Origin: Undaria pinnatifida
Lineage: Eukaryota > Sar > Phaeophyceae > Laminariales > Alariaceae
NCBI GenBank assembly: GCA_012845835.1
Contig: JABAKD010000023.1
Span: forward strand, 1,289,343-1,353,342
Length of the DNA stretch: 64,000 nucleotides
Direction: 5' to 3'
Part shown: positions 36,358-48,810 of the stretch, piece by piece
Layout of the letters: each line of letters opens with the position of its first letter
Numbering within the stretch: position 1 is the first letter of the stretch
Notes under the pieces: generated by a model
Told to the model about the DNA's origin: nothing
The model's database searches: none
Seen by the model: only the letters and a program-made list of their open reading frames with translations
Translations under genes and position numbers: made by a program

Positions 36358-39112
36358 TTTCTTATGTATTTATTATATGGTCCACACCCAAATATGTATT
36401 CACAGAAGTGTAGGTGTACCAACGCCCTCCACTACACCGATAACAACTTGCATGGTTAGCAGGGAATTTTAGGATGTCTATTTCTTTCTGTTACGCCGTT
36501 TCCCAGACGCTTCTCGATCGATGCTAAACTTTTATCGTTTTTTCTAAACGTTTGTCGGTCATAGGCCTTGTCAAACCCACATAAGGTATCGGACATACCG
36601 TGTGATGTCAGGGTCTCTAGAGCCAGGCGTACGGCACAGTAGCGCAGCTTTGCTGAATATGATACACGTTTTTTTTTGTCTTTGGTGACCACCCTGCTTG
36701 TCACAGCAATACCCCGCCACGACTATGGAAGATTGTTAAGTATTCATCTTGTGTTGCGCTTCTCACCACCCTTACTGTGTGTCGATTGCCTGTCCTGTAC
36801 GACTGGGCTGATTTACCCTTAAAAGACTTGGACATTGTAAACACACGGTGTCTATGAATCCAACTGTGTGCTACTAGGAGCTTTTTTGAACTCCAATGAG
36901 GATTGACTGTTTTTGGTCCCAGATCTGTTGTTTCAAGGACCGTGTTGTAGTTGGCCTCGTCTTTAGTCTGCATCATGTATCAACGTCCTCTAGTTCTCGC
37001 ATGCCCTGTCTTCGGCAGTAATCTGCTTCAATCCTCCCCTTTACCTTTGGACGCCACAAACTGTTTTTGAATGAGTGGGAACAACATCCAACGCGCGAGG
37101 ATCCGCTTCCAAGAAGCTTCAACGCCACGAGCCATGATAGCGATACCCGAAACCAATCGACTCCATGCATGTTTTTCGACCTATCCCTGTTGCGGCTAAC
37201 CTGCTCTCGCAGCAGATATCAGCTATTCACCTCTCGTCCCTTCGCAACAGACGAATTCTACGGTGGCACGTTAGTATTAGCGTATTCTGAGGTGTTGGGC
37301 TTAGTTGTACTCATCGTCTTGCAGGTTAGACCGTTCTTCGGTCATCCGCTGATACCATGTACTTGAAGGGTAGTGCCGCCGTGACCTCGAACCAAGAGCG
37401 ATAACTGTGCCGACGTGGTTCAGACTTTTGTCTCGAAATGACCGCCAAATTCGGCATCAAGTGAGAGCAAGCGTAACACGCCAACGCTCGCTTACTAACT
37501 TCAGAGTCACGTGCACAATAGACCGGTACTGCTGAAACTTCACTTAGCAAGCACAACCGTTGTAGATGCTGTTCACAGGTGTACACAAATGATTTTTACG
37601 TACCAGGGATAGCCCCGCATATATTATCGAGGAACAGTTTTAGTTAGTTCGTTAATTCGCCGCACACGACCCAGGTCATGTCTAGAGAAACACCCGAAAA
37701 ATAGGTAGCCGTTATTGTATGTTGAAGAATATGCCCGGACTGGCGGACACGTTCCTACACCACTCGACGGGTACACCGACCGAACATTTCCGCTCAGTAG
37801 TTCACAGATATACTCTGAACTATTTCCTGTTGATAATTTCGTTCGAAATGTACATTTTTGTTCAATGTTATCAGAGATTTAGTCACTACGATGGTTTTGA
37901 TTCTAGCCGAACTTGACCTGTGTGTACCTCAAGAGCCATCCCGCGGTAGCCGTGCGACGGATGCTTGATTCTCAGTTGCCCGACATGTGTAGCTCAACCA
38001 CATGTCATCAGACACATGACGTCGAAGGCATTCGTCTCCCCAGCATTACCACCTCTCTTATGCGCTCGCCCTAAATATATTCACAGTTGCAACAGTACCA
38101 GAATATTGGGTGGTTCCTCACCGGATACTCTCATCGATCCACCATCCAGAATAACCTGTCGTAAAAAAACCCTACTTAGTAAGAAGAGTATGGCTCCGGG
38201 GTACTTGGTTGCGCGCATTGAATGGTCAACTCGCCGTCCTGCGTGCGTGGCATCCATTCTACCGTAGCGTATGTACCATATTTTTTACCAGCGTATCCAG
38301 AGTACACTGGGCGGTTTGTGTTGCGTAGCCATCATTCGGACTTGAAAGCACGCTTTACTTGATTCTGGGATCATATTGCCCTATTTGACCCTGCTCGTTG
38401 TTTTGGTTTTGTTTTGCTGTTATTGTCGTAAAGGTTCCTGTCGAAAGCAGTGGACGGTCGCTCTATATTTGTCGTGCTATGACAAGCCTTCACTTTGTAT
38501 TCAGAGTCACACTCACGATGACAATGATGTATCTTCGTGGCTTGAGTGAATCGCTGAGTCCCAACTACTTTTCGGAGTAAATTCTGTAATCCTTATTGTT
38601 GGAGGACGCTCAGCATTGCCAATCGATAAACTATCGATTGGTGAATCCGTCGCACTCAACATCTTTTTCCCGGAGTTTTGGGTCACCGAACAAGAGACGC
38701 TTTCAAGAGATGGGCACCGTCGCCTTTCGTCAGATAATGCTCTACATCTTCATTCTGGGACCCCACTATAAGGCGTGATGTCTAGTTCGTCGATCGCTTA
38801 ACTGGCCGTCTAAGTAAAGGATATATTGTGTTCCCGCTCCAGTTTCTAGAGTGTATCGTTTCCTATTCTACAGCAACTCTCGTTGATGTTTTTACGTCGA
38901 ATGGTATAAACCGTGCGTTTTGCCCCTTACGATTTAACATTTCATTAACCGCGCACTATATACTGTACATTGCACCCAGTCCATCGCCACTGCAATGGCA
39001 AAAGCACAGTGATGACAAGTACTGCGCCGAGGCACAGGTTAATATCATGTACTGTTTGTAAGCAACCCCTTTCCATATTCCCACCAGAGATGAAGCTCAT
39101 TTGGTAACCCCC
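36358..39112. other. Gene-free flank of the EsV-1-7 gene
   Basis: No ORF here has a recognisable domain; the longest is 100 aa. It is the apparent partner of 19841-22554 (see there). No promoter motif stands out upstream of the EsV-1-7 gene. Confidence 0.45.
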
Positions 39113-39179
39113 TTAATACGGCGATTTTTTTGCGTTGAATCGACGATTGACAGGTGTGTACAGGTCGCTGAGGACTACT

Positions 39180-40310
39180 ATGGTGCGATGTTCGCATATC
39201 ACCTGCACAGCGAAACCCAGCTTCAACATTGTGGGCAGCAAGAACCCGTTGTACTGCAAGCAGCATGCTGAGAACAACATGGTCAATGTTCGCGGCAGAC
39301 GTTGTTTACGCGATTCGTGCATTAAGTTTCCACAATACAACATCTCCGGCAAGAAGCCGGCGTTGTACTGCAAGCAGCATGCTGAGAATGGCATGTTTAA
39401 TGTTCGCAGCAGGCGATGTTCACACGACTCGTGCATGAACTTCCCAAAGTACAATGTCTCCGGCAGAAAGCGAGGGTTGTACTGCAAACAACATGCACAA
39501 TATAACATGGTAGACGTACTCGTCAAGGTTTGTTCACACGATTCGTGTACGAAGCGGCCGAGCTTCAATTTCATCGGCATAAAGCCGGCGTTGTACTGTA
39601 AACAACATGCAGAGGATGGCATGGTAGACAGAAAACGCACTCCTTGCTTACACGATTCGTGCACGAAGCAACCGAGCTTCAATGTCGTTGGCAGAAAGCC
39701 GGCGTTGTATTGCAAGCAGCATGCCATCAAGGGCATGGTAGATGTTAGCAACAGGAATTGCTCCCACGACTCGTGCCGGAAGCGACCGAGCTTCAATTAT
39801 CCCGGCAGCAGTATTGCAGTGTACTGCAAACAACATGCCGGGGACGATATGGTGGACGTACGCAACAGGCTTTGCTCAAACGAATCGTGCTCAAAACGAC
39901 CGACGTTCAATGTCTTCGGCAGTAAAACACCCTTGTACTGTAAGCAGCATGCCGACCACCGCATGGTGGTTGTCGAAGGAAAACGTTGCTCTCACGGCGC
40001 TTGTACCCGTAGTTCGCGGTGGGGTATTATGGCCGAGGGTCTTCCGTCTGTATGCAACGGCCATAAGAACGACCTGACAGACGGTTTAGTGATTGATTTC
40101 AAACAACGGTGTGAAGTGTCCGGTTGTCGTTTGTTGTCTAGGTGGGGACTCGCCGCGACGCAGCCTACGCACTGCCCTCATCACGGCCGCGTCCGAGAAG
40201 GCCTGTCGCGCACTGTGGGCGCAGACCGCAGGAATAATACTTCTCCTAGCTCATCGTACTGTACTCAACGAGGGTCCACATTTCATGTTAAAGCGGAGCG
40301 TTTCTATTGA
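39180..40310 (+). CDS. EsV-1-7-repeat protein, nine Cys/His repeats
   Basis: The predicted protein is 376 aa and consists almost wholly of 38-aa repeats of the EsV-1-7 type, C-x4-C-x16-C-x2-H-x12. Repeats start at Cys 4, 42, 80, 118, 156, 194, 232, 270 and 311. The first seven share P-[SQKT]-[FY]-N and YCKQHA. The eighth keeps the Cys/His spacing but has SRWG instead, and the ninth has x15 and ends CPHH. A Ser-rich tail of about 40 aa follows. Each motif has three Cys and one His, suited to binding one metal ion. In Ectocarpus a five-repeat member, IMMEDIATE UPRIGHT, controls early development non-cell-autonomously; the biochemical role of the domain is not known to me. The first ATG in frame is at 39180, three codons before the first Cys. 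The frame opens earlier, from 39135, without an ATG. No signal peptide or membrane segment is seen. It is single-exon here, though the C-terminal tail could be read-through into an intron. Confidence 0.9.
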   Translation: MVRCSHITCTAKPSFNIVGSKNPLYCKQHAENNMVNVRGRRCLRDSCIKFPQYNISGKKPALYCKQHAENGMFNVRSRRCSHDSCMNFPKYNVSGRKRGLYCKQHAQYNMVDVLVKVCSHDSCTKRPSFNFIGIKPALYCKQHAEDGMVDRKRTPCLHDSCTKQPSFNVVGRKPALYCKQHAIKGMVDVSNRNCSHDSCRKRPSFNYPGSSIAVYCKQHAGDDMVDVRNRLCSNESCSKRPTFNVFGSKTPLYCKQHADHRMVVVEGKRCSHGACTRSSRWGIMAEGLPSVCNGHKNDLTDGLVIDFKQRCEVSGCRLLSRWGLAATQPTHCPHHGRVREGLSRTVGADRRNNTSPSSSYCTQRGSTFHVKAERFY

Positions 40311-43300
40311 ACTGCTTCGTGCTGTACGGCATTTTTCTCTGTGTGTTTGTCGAACTCGATTTCTTGTGTAATTGCTACACATTTGTGGGCTTCGTCAAGT
40401 ACGGGTCACCTGTCATTTGTTTCTCTTTGTTGCGACATTCGCGCTCAAAAGTTGCCATTCCGAGATGCTTGATTTTTTTCAATGATTGCCATGGAATACA
40501 GTGGTCGGACTTGTCTATATTGCGACCAAAGCGAAGGCAAGGCGTCCTTAGTGTCCCAAATGTTATGTTGATGGCAGGTCTCTTTCGAGAGAAGGTTGGG
40601 CCGGTTCTGACCAAGGATATGGTGCCGTATTTTGATACAGAGTTGCAGCCATCCTATAGTTCGTCACCGTTGCCGATGACAAAACGTGTTTTACAGCCCT
40701 CCATAAAATGTCGAACATAGGGTCTGTGCAATGCCACGACGTAACTAATCCTGGTGACCGTAATGTTGAGCTATGAAGCGCCCATTAGGTTGTACCGGTG
40801 AAGTTTTTCGTGCGATGGGGTAGATGAAGCAATCACAAAGGTTACGGTGGCTGCATCGTGCCGAAGGTGTTGTCGCGGAGGGATACTTGATCCGGAATGC
40901 CCTACATAGCCGGCGACGTGTTGCTGCAGCTTCCAACTTGACCTTGGTGACTTGACGTGAGATTGATTTGTCATGGGAGTGTCCATGAACACGCGGTGAC
41001 GTAGACAAGGTCAACTTCGGCGTATTGGAAAGGTATATGCCGGGAACGTTGGCTAACGTTCGATGTCTGTCTCCAGATATGTTTTTTTTGTGCTTGTGTG
41101 TTGGATATATTCGCCGTGGTATGGAAAACTCAGTTGTGCCACCGAACCGCTTAGGCTATACAAAGTGCACTCAGTCGATAATTTTGTTTATTGTTCGATG
41201 TTCTGTGCGTATAGTGATCATCCCACAACCGACTCTTTCCCACCAACACAGGTTTTTCCGGCCACACCGTTTTGTAAGCGGGCTAGATGCAACAAAAGTT
41301 GTAACAGACCAGAGTGTGGCATGTACCGCATTGGAATCGTTTGCTCTTGTCCGTGAAACGTTGACCAGTGTACCGTTCAACCGTAGGTTTCCGACGTTAG
41401 CGCATTGATGTTGCACAGTTATCATAACTCAAAAGTGTTGGTCGCTTCAACGTGCAGCACATGGCGTTTCCCCTTGTGAGAACGCCCCAAGCTTCTCTGG
41501 TTTTGGCTTTCTGGCCTCACTGAGCGGTCGAAATATTACAAGATATCAACGTTGGCGTGTGTTGGTCGGATTTCGAAGGAACCGCTGAGGAGGTCGCAAC
41601 TTGTGAGTAGCTACTTCGTGACGAATATACGGTTTGCTGATTTTAAGCTAGCTGCTTAGAGATGTTGGGGGTTGAAATGGCATGCAAACATACGGTAAGA
41701 TTTGGCACCCGAGCTGAGCTCGCTTTGTTATTTTTGTGAAGGATTGTTTGTCGTCTAGTTGCTGCGGTCCATGGAACGACGTTGTCGTAGTGCTGCGAGG
41801 TCTTATGAAAATCGTTGCTGAGGAGAATGTTGTTTCGTGCAAACTGGTCCATGTTCTTCGTGTATTTTAATGGTGCGTTAACTAAGGCCATGTATATGTC
41901 GAAAACCGTTGCACGTAATAATTGTTAAATGAAGAATCAACCAGCCACTTACATCGTTACCCCAAGCACAAAGGGGATTTTTTTCTCATGTGCACCCTGG
42001 AGGTGTTTTATGTGATAATCTCTGGTGTGTAATACATTTTATACAGTAGTTACTGTTGATATCCTGATATTTGCCGTCAAAGTATTGATATAGTTTGACG
42101 ACAATATAAAGCGTTCTACCCGTTCGATGTTGTTTCGGTGGGAGCAAACGTTCACAAGAAGATTACATGTGTCGCCGGATGTTGTTACTTCAAATATTTT
42201 TCTGACAGGAGCTGGTCTAGGTACAAAAATTCGTATCGGCGCAGATACTGGTCGCGTTCTGAAACTAGACAGGTTGGAACGTCATATATGAGCGTCGAAG
42301 GGCCCATGCAAATATATGAGTGGGATCTCTTAAACAGCCACATACATGCAGTTCGTTGAAGCTAACCAATGAAGGGTCGTGGTCCTAGATTAGTGACAAC
42401 TTTTTTTTTTGTATCGCCTCTTCTCTACTCATTATCATCCACGTACTCTACATGTGTGGTATTTCTACGTGAAGAGGTGGCGCACGAGGTAACAGCGGAA
42501 GCTGTGAGTCACGACTTCGACCTGTTATAAACACAGCATCGGACTGAACCTACGACGTTAAATATTTCACACGGTAGGGTCCACGATGTCTAGGGAGCAT
42601 ACAGCATCGAAACGTATATTTGACGATATATCAACACTGCACAGCGCGGCCTGCAGTCATACCACGCAGAACAGAAAGGAACAGTTTGTTTGACATTCTT
42701 TAAGTGCAACAACGAACCTTATCAATATATTCCCATCTTCGTAAAGTCGTACAAAATCACACCGTTGGAAAGGCATCAAAGCAATAACGCACCCACTCCA
42801 TCAAAATACACTAACTCAAATAGTTCGATCGTGGTTTTTTCTGGTCGGTAAACTTGAAACTTGGAAATTCCACCATTCGAACGGCGGCGTAACGGTGCTA
42901 TACGGTCACTGTGTTTCACGGTTGACGCGTTTTGCTTCAGAGTTAGCACTTTCATATCTAAGGTCACTTGAAAATTACACGGTTCTTTCATTCAATATCT
43001 TAGAAACGAGACATTCCCTAGACAATGGGATTTTCTATCTGTTAGCAGAAACGTGATTCCATATAGCGGGATTTTCGAGAGGTCTTGAGCTTATAGATAT
43101 GGAGAAGCTAGTAATATGTTGTACACCTTTGTCGAAGAAGCACCCTGTTCAGGACTTTTTTGTACGATTTCGTGTAAAGCGTGTTGCCACAAGCTTCGTT
43201 AATTTTTGTAGATTTCATACATACGGTGCGGCATTGAGAAACTTGTTTGGCTAATGCTCCAAATTAAACTTAATAACCGTGAACAGACGGGGGTTTATGC

Positions 43301-43800
43301 GGATTAGTCATAATAAGTAATGAACTGCAGAGCTCCAGCGGTTTTTACGTGCCGTGGCAAAATGTTGGTGACACTTCTCAAACTCAGGGTTTGAGAGGCT
43401 AAGTCATTTAGTGCGCAGAAGAGAAGAAGCCTCATCGTCGGTGGCACGACAAAAAGGTTAAAGAAAGGAAAAACACAGCTGTTTTCCACGGTGAAATCCA
43501 CACTGTGCACGGTAGACAACAAGCAAAAATTCCCAACTTCGCATTGCGGTTCGAACCCTCATCGTGGGATTTCTGTGGTTGTCAATATAACGGCACCTCA
43601 TCACACCGTGGGATACATGGGTGAATGAAACCGCCCAGATGCGTTTTCTTGTGTTAAAAAACCACACGGAACCCCGGGCGCGATAGTATTTTAGGTTTTC
43701 AATTTTAGCATTGAACCGCAAAGAAAAAAGTGGGTATGAATGGGCCGAAAAGACCTGTCAACATTGCTGTATCGAATAACCGCACTGCCAATGACACTGT
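40311..43800. other. Interval downstream of the EsV-1-7 gene, no gene seen
   Basis: ORFs reach 137 aa (40307-40720) but overlap others and lack motifs. To about 41.9 kb the sequence shows patches of match to 23.8-24.8 kb. At 43540-43700 a palindromic GGTTCGAACC in a TE-like context could be the B box of a worn SINE, but no A box is convincing. Confidence 0.4.
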
Positions 43801-43814
43801 GAGATGTCTGCTTT

Positions 43815-44310
43815 GTTGAACGCTAACCGAACCGCCGAATATGAGTTTCAATTTAATAAAAAAACCGTGCAAGTACCGGCAACCGCAACCAATCCCGCTT
43901 TCGGGGATTGTTTTGTTGGCTATAACAGGCGAGGGGTCAAAAACAGGGACAAGGGCTATCGAAAAAGAGGGGAGGGGAGTTGTGGCAAATTTGGCCGTGC
44001 TTCGGCGTTAATCAATCGAGTAACAGCACCGAACCGCAATGTCTAAGGATATATCAAAGGACCAACTAGGCCAGTCAATTTTAGTTAATCGGATAATTGC
44101 ACCACCAAAAAAAAACGGAATATGTCTTATCTTTTCCGCTAACCGAACCGGGGAGCATTTTTTTCTACAACAAGCATATACCGTCGAAATACCATTTAAT
44201 CGCATCGAAACCCGCTTTTAATTTGGTGATAAGTTCTTTATCGAAAATAACAGGGGAGGTGTCACGAACTGGAAAAAGTCGGGGGTGGGGGGCAATATTG
44301 GGTTCTTTCT
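43815..44310. repeat. Two diverged direct copies of about 320-bp period
   Basis: CGCTAACCGAACCG occurs at about 43824 and 44145. It is followed in both by CCGT(G/C).A(A/G)(A/T) and CCCGCTTT blocks and then by a TATCGAAAA...AGGGGAG-like block. The copies sit next to the palindrome-bearing MITE fragments at 44270-44900. Confidence 0.6.
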
Positions 44311-44900
44311 TTTTTCGACTTAACTCTACCGAGTTATATTCCCTGCGGTCATAAGCGTTCGTGCTGGTTTACTCCTCCTATAGGACCCCCCCATGAAATA
44401 TTTGAGCACAATCAACAAACGTGTTTATGTCGGGGGGCTATGGAGTCACTCGGGCGAGTAGCTCGGACCCGGTAGCGCAAATGGGGGTATGATACAGCAT
44501 ACACGAGAACATTCGAGTTTTAGACTACATTGCTGGGTAAAGGTTTTGCGCACAATATTCCATGGGCGTTTCAGTGCACGACCTCGTTTTTCGTGAAGGC
44601 GGCGAACTCGTTACCTGCTTGCCTCAGTAGTTTGACGATTGCCACGCACCTCTTTCCCAACGGATCATAGTTTCGGGGGGGGGGGGGAGACTTTTGCGCC
44701 CCTTTTTTGCAGGGGCGCGGGGTCACTCGCGCGAGTAATCGCTTTGTTTTTGCCCTCTCTAAGTTTTCGTGCTGTTCACAGCACACGATACCAATCCGAA
44801 CCGCAATGGAAAGCTACGCTGCGCCCAGAACACCTGTTGCAGTCATTGAACTTTGGGGTAAGGAGTCACTCGTGCGATGGCCCATGTCGGTTAGTGAAAA
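44270..44900. repeat. Worn palindrome-bearing MITE fragments
   Basis: GGAGTCACTCGGGCGAGTAG (about 44443), GGGGTCACTCGCGCGAGTAA (about 44718) and GGAGTCACTCGTGCGA (about 44862) are members of the palindrome CACTCGCGCGAGTG. A block with GTTTTTGCC...TTCGTGC follows the second one, as in the copy at 48480-48540. Confidence 0.6.
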
Positions 44901-45075
44901 CGGGGATACGCCGCACGGCCGTAAATTTGGTCGCACGGTATTCCCCTGTGCATTTTTACGGAAGCCTTCAATTGGGTGTCGTAGTCAGTGTTTAAACGTT
45001 TGCATATTTGACCGCCGCGTCAAGCAATACTTCTCTTCTGAAATCCAGCGATGTGTGTCAGCCATGGTTTTTTAA

Positions 45076-47610
45076 GGGTCGGGTGGTGAACATATATTAT
45101 TGTGCCTGTTCTCCGATAACGTAACCCTTATTCCGGTCGACGTTTAGACCAGTGGACATCCATACCTCCAAGCCTTTTATATAACCACCGCAGCATCATT
45201 GGAGTTAATCGAAAACAGCGACAACAACGACAACATATGCAGCGGTTGGTGTGAGCACGTCTGCTTTGGTCACTTACCAGTTTTATGTGTGTGGTTTACA
45301 CGGGTGATGGGCTTCAACGACGCATCATTGCTCCCTCCATACATTGTACGGATCATACGGCGGGGCACTGGAACTAAGCGCACATCCAGTAAATAATCTG
45401 ACATCCTCAACAATCTGTATGCTGGGATGCATTAGTGTACTCACGTAGAAAATCAACGTCGTCGAGCTTGCGTCGTCGAACCGACCATGGTCTGTCTGAT
45501 GAGCGGGCGTTGCTAGAATCAAGCAACACCCGCATATCACATTCATATCTCGAGCAAATTTTTGAGCTAAGAGAACGTTGCTACCGGCGGTGGTGATCTA
45601 ACGGCAGTGGTAACAAATCAACAACACATGCTTGAAGAAATTATCAATCTACCTGCTACCCTGAACAAACGGGTTATTGACATTAGTGCGCACATTACGA
45701 TGTGTTTTGCGCACCTTCTCTGACGTGCTCTAAATATAAACGAGATTCTAGAGTGCTTAAGCGCCAGCGACCTTAAGAATGACGTGGAAAATAGCGAACT
45801 TACGCTAGTTAAATTGCCAACCTTTGTGCAGTTCAAGACCTTCTAGGACTGTCATCGGCTGACCGTGCGCCGTTCTGTCCGAGACGAGACATATAGATAG
45901 TGAATAATAATCAACAGGGAAACGCTAGGTATAAACCATTTCGACCACTCTGATCGGACCTATGCTTATCACTCTCGTTTGGTGTCCATTCTTCGCATCG
46001 TCGGACGTCGCACAATAGCTAGCCGATGTGAAACATCCCTGGGACATGTTCGCACACGTGTCTAACAGTAGCACTTCATCGCTATAGTCACTTTGGCGTC
46101 ATTGTAGGATTACCTCTGTTGTAGGGGCACGAGGGCAAGGATATCGTGTCGGATGCCTTGGACAAGATCTGCTGAGATGTAACCGCCACTCGGCCGAACA
46201 TATTCTTCTACGATAACGCTTGCAAGTTACGATTGCACCACCCGGATAATCCCAACCCATCCCGGCCTGATACTCGGTACGTTTTCGGCAGGTGGGGTGG
46301 TGTTGATCTTAAAACAACATATGTTTGATGAGGGTATTCGACGCTATCTATGACGATCGAAAGTGTGTGGCATGCGATGTTTCGACACTACTAGGTAACG
46401 CCAAGATTTTACAGTTCCCGGTGGAAACCTGGTCGGTATTGCGTTCAAACTCCAACAAATGCAGTGCGCCACAAGAAAGGGATCCTAAAATAAACCTAAC
46501 CCTCCGAAGGTCAGCGCTATCTTGCGTACAAAACACTAGTTACCCGGGAATGTATCGACACAAATTGATTTTGGACTAAAGACCACTGGAAAATATATAC
46601 TGCGGACAGCAATAGAAAAATACATCTAAAATTCACCGGGTTTGGGCCTCATAGAACTACCTTTCATGCCACCGCGTTATGATGAAAGCTTCATCCCCCT
46701 TTTCATAACGCTGAGGACAGCGAAGAATTGCAGAATCCTGAGGCGGATGACGACCCGATTTTGTGGGAATTTGACGCCGACGGGAACGAATCATAAATAA
46801 ATGTGGAACACTTCAATGGCGGATAGAACTAACCCGTGGGTCCCTAAGACGTTTCTGTACGATGTTGAGATGAAAAAATTAGTCTGGTTGGATATCAATC
46901 CTCACGGCCACATCGTGCATGATTTAATGGTTAAACACGTTCAACCGTTATTTCGTCTGCAACAGACGTTGATTCGTAAGAGGGACAGCAATACCTAGTG
47001 GTTTGTTGGAGTATGCTGTGAAATACATGCGCTGCAGCGGTGTCTTTCGTTTCCCCAAAGGGATATAGTACAGCCGCCGATTTGGCTCCATGGTTTTGCA
47101 GGCACCGTACATGTTTTGTGTTGGTTTTAGCGTTTCAGCGCAAGTTGTTGATAGTCCAAACGACTTGTTTGCCCATAGCAGGGTCGAGCCAGAACTCTTA
47201 TTGTTGCCCCGCAACACATTTTTTTTCTGCTTGCAGGCTGTAGTCACGTGGCCAAACAGATGACGTACGCGAGTGATGGGCCAGTTCTTCCTCAGCCAAG
47301 TAAGTTTATTGGGAAATGAGATGCTGATGACACAAAATCTGCTTCAGCACAAGCCAACCTTCGACGACTGACAAATACAAACTTTATGCCCCACATCGCC
47401 GTTCTTGTAGGAGTATCTGCGTGTGGAGGGAAGGGGCGTGGATATTGCAGGCGGAAAAGGGTGTGAGAATATTCGGGTGTAAATTATTCGCCTGTCATTA
47501 CAACTTCATCCCTGTCGTTAATAATGTTGCAGCGCAGAAAATACATTCGAGGTCAGCCTTAGTAATTTTCGAGGGAGATATTAAGAACTGCATGAAGTGT
47601 GACATCCTGC
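45076..47610. other. AT-rich interval without a recognisable gene
   Basis: No ORF exceeds 99 aa and none has a known motif. No repeat family of the window is obvious here. Confidence 0.45.
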
Positions 47611-47878
47611 TGACCCAGGCTACGGTATGGGGGTCCCCTTTTGGGCCTTTATTTCAGTGGCTAGGGGTCACTCGCGCGAGTAACACCTTTGTTCCTATGC
47701 AATCTTACGTTTTCTTTATGTTTTACACTGACAAAATCAATCCGCAATGCAAAGGTGATCTAAGCTGCGGCAAACCAAGTTCCTAAACCATCTTCATCCG
47801 TAGGGTACAGAGCTACTCGTGCGAGTGTCTCAAACACGCCAGGGAAAATGGGGGTACGCCCCCTACCGTAGCTTTGGT
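47611..47878 (+). mobile_element. Palindrome-bearing MITE, complete copy
   Basis: The ends are inverted: CTGACCCAGGCTACGGTA at the left and the complement of AGCTACGGTAGGGGG at the right. Inside, TCACTCGCGCGAGT (about 47667) lies near the left end and CTACTCGTGCGAGTG (about 47813) near the right, so the palindrome occurs once per arm. A reverse-oriented copy is at 51863-52132. The middle contains ATCAATCCGCAATGCAAAGG, also found inverted at about 51985-52005. No target duplication is certain and no ORF is shared. Confidence 0.7.
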
Positions 47879-48280
47879 TTGCTTTCCATATAGAAAATAA
47901 GGGGGGCGTTATACATTTTTCATGGGCTTATAATACAACGCCAAAAATATGATGCATTAATTATAATTCAAGACGTTGAGACTATTAGTTTGTTTGTCCT
48001 CCAGGCACACGATAGTGATTCCGAGGTACTAGCGCTGTGGTAGCACGACCGCAGCAGCTGGGGAGGATGACGGTTGACAGCGGAGGGGAGCCGTGTGGCG
48101 GCGGGGGTATCGTGGCCCATCGCTGATTTTATCGTTAACACGCGCTCATTATCAGCTTGGTGCGGAAATTCAAACGAGAGAAAACGCCTTAACTTGTTAC
48201 CGTGAATGCGGCTAGAGTAAGGAGACTGATTCTACGATATACCCATCCTAAACCAGCCATTTTATTCAAACAAGGATTGC

Positions 48281-48406
48281 ATGGCTGCTGGACACGAGGA
48301 AAAATGCTATGAAAAAAAACTTGATGCATTTCGTCGGTTGCGTAGAAGCACCGTATTTAAGGATATACGGCCGGGATCTGTTTTTAAAAGCGGCGATTTA
48401 GACTAA
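48281..48406 (+). CDS. Small ORF, 41 aa, paralogue of 27376-27537
   Basis: It starts MAAGHEEKCYEKK and ends VFKDIRPGSVFKSGDLD. It shares start, IRPG...F..GD end and upstream flank with the ORF at 27376. The middle is 12 codons shorter. Function is unknown. A G tract and TACGGTACC follow within 30 bp, then a palindrome-bearing MITE fragment with CCACTCGCGCGAGTGCC at about 48480. Confidence 0.3.
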   Translation: MAAGHEEKCYEKKLDAFRRLRRSTVFKDIRPGSVFKSGDLD

Positions 48407-48810
48407 AAAATAGTGCGGGGGATACGGTACCATAGAACCACTCAGCGTGAACATTTTTTCACTTTTTCTAGCAGTGCCTAGCCACTCGCGCGAGTGCCCC
48501 CCCCTGTTTTTGCCGTTATTATAGGTGTTCGTGCGGGGTGAGATTTCAATATGAATCCTTCATGGGATAGTTAGCTACGTTGCGCCGAAAAAATTATCTA
48601 ATGTGTTTATGTCATTGAGGTACACAGTCATCCGTGTGAGCATGCTATGGTGAGGTGTGGTGTGGTATGATGATAGTCAACACCAGATAAATATATGGAG
48701 GGGCGATACCCCCTGCAGTGGCCTTGCTCGGGTACCTCCACTTTCATCACCTGGTCTGAACCACAGGCATGGGTGACTGTGCTACACGTACTCGAATACT
48801 CAAAACTGAC

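Noticed and set aside
22555-40310. Integrated giant-virus (phaeovirus) provirus, suggested by the EsV-1-7 family name
   Set aside because: No capsid, polymerase, packaging ATPase or other viral core gene is visible. The domain is widespread in brown-algal host genomes.
43540-43700. SINE or tRNA with a GGTTCGAACC box
   Set aside because: The box is palindromic and common, and I found no matching A box or tRNA fold.
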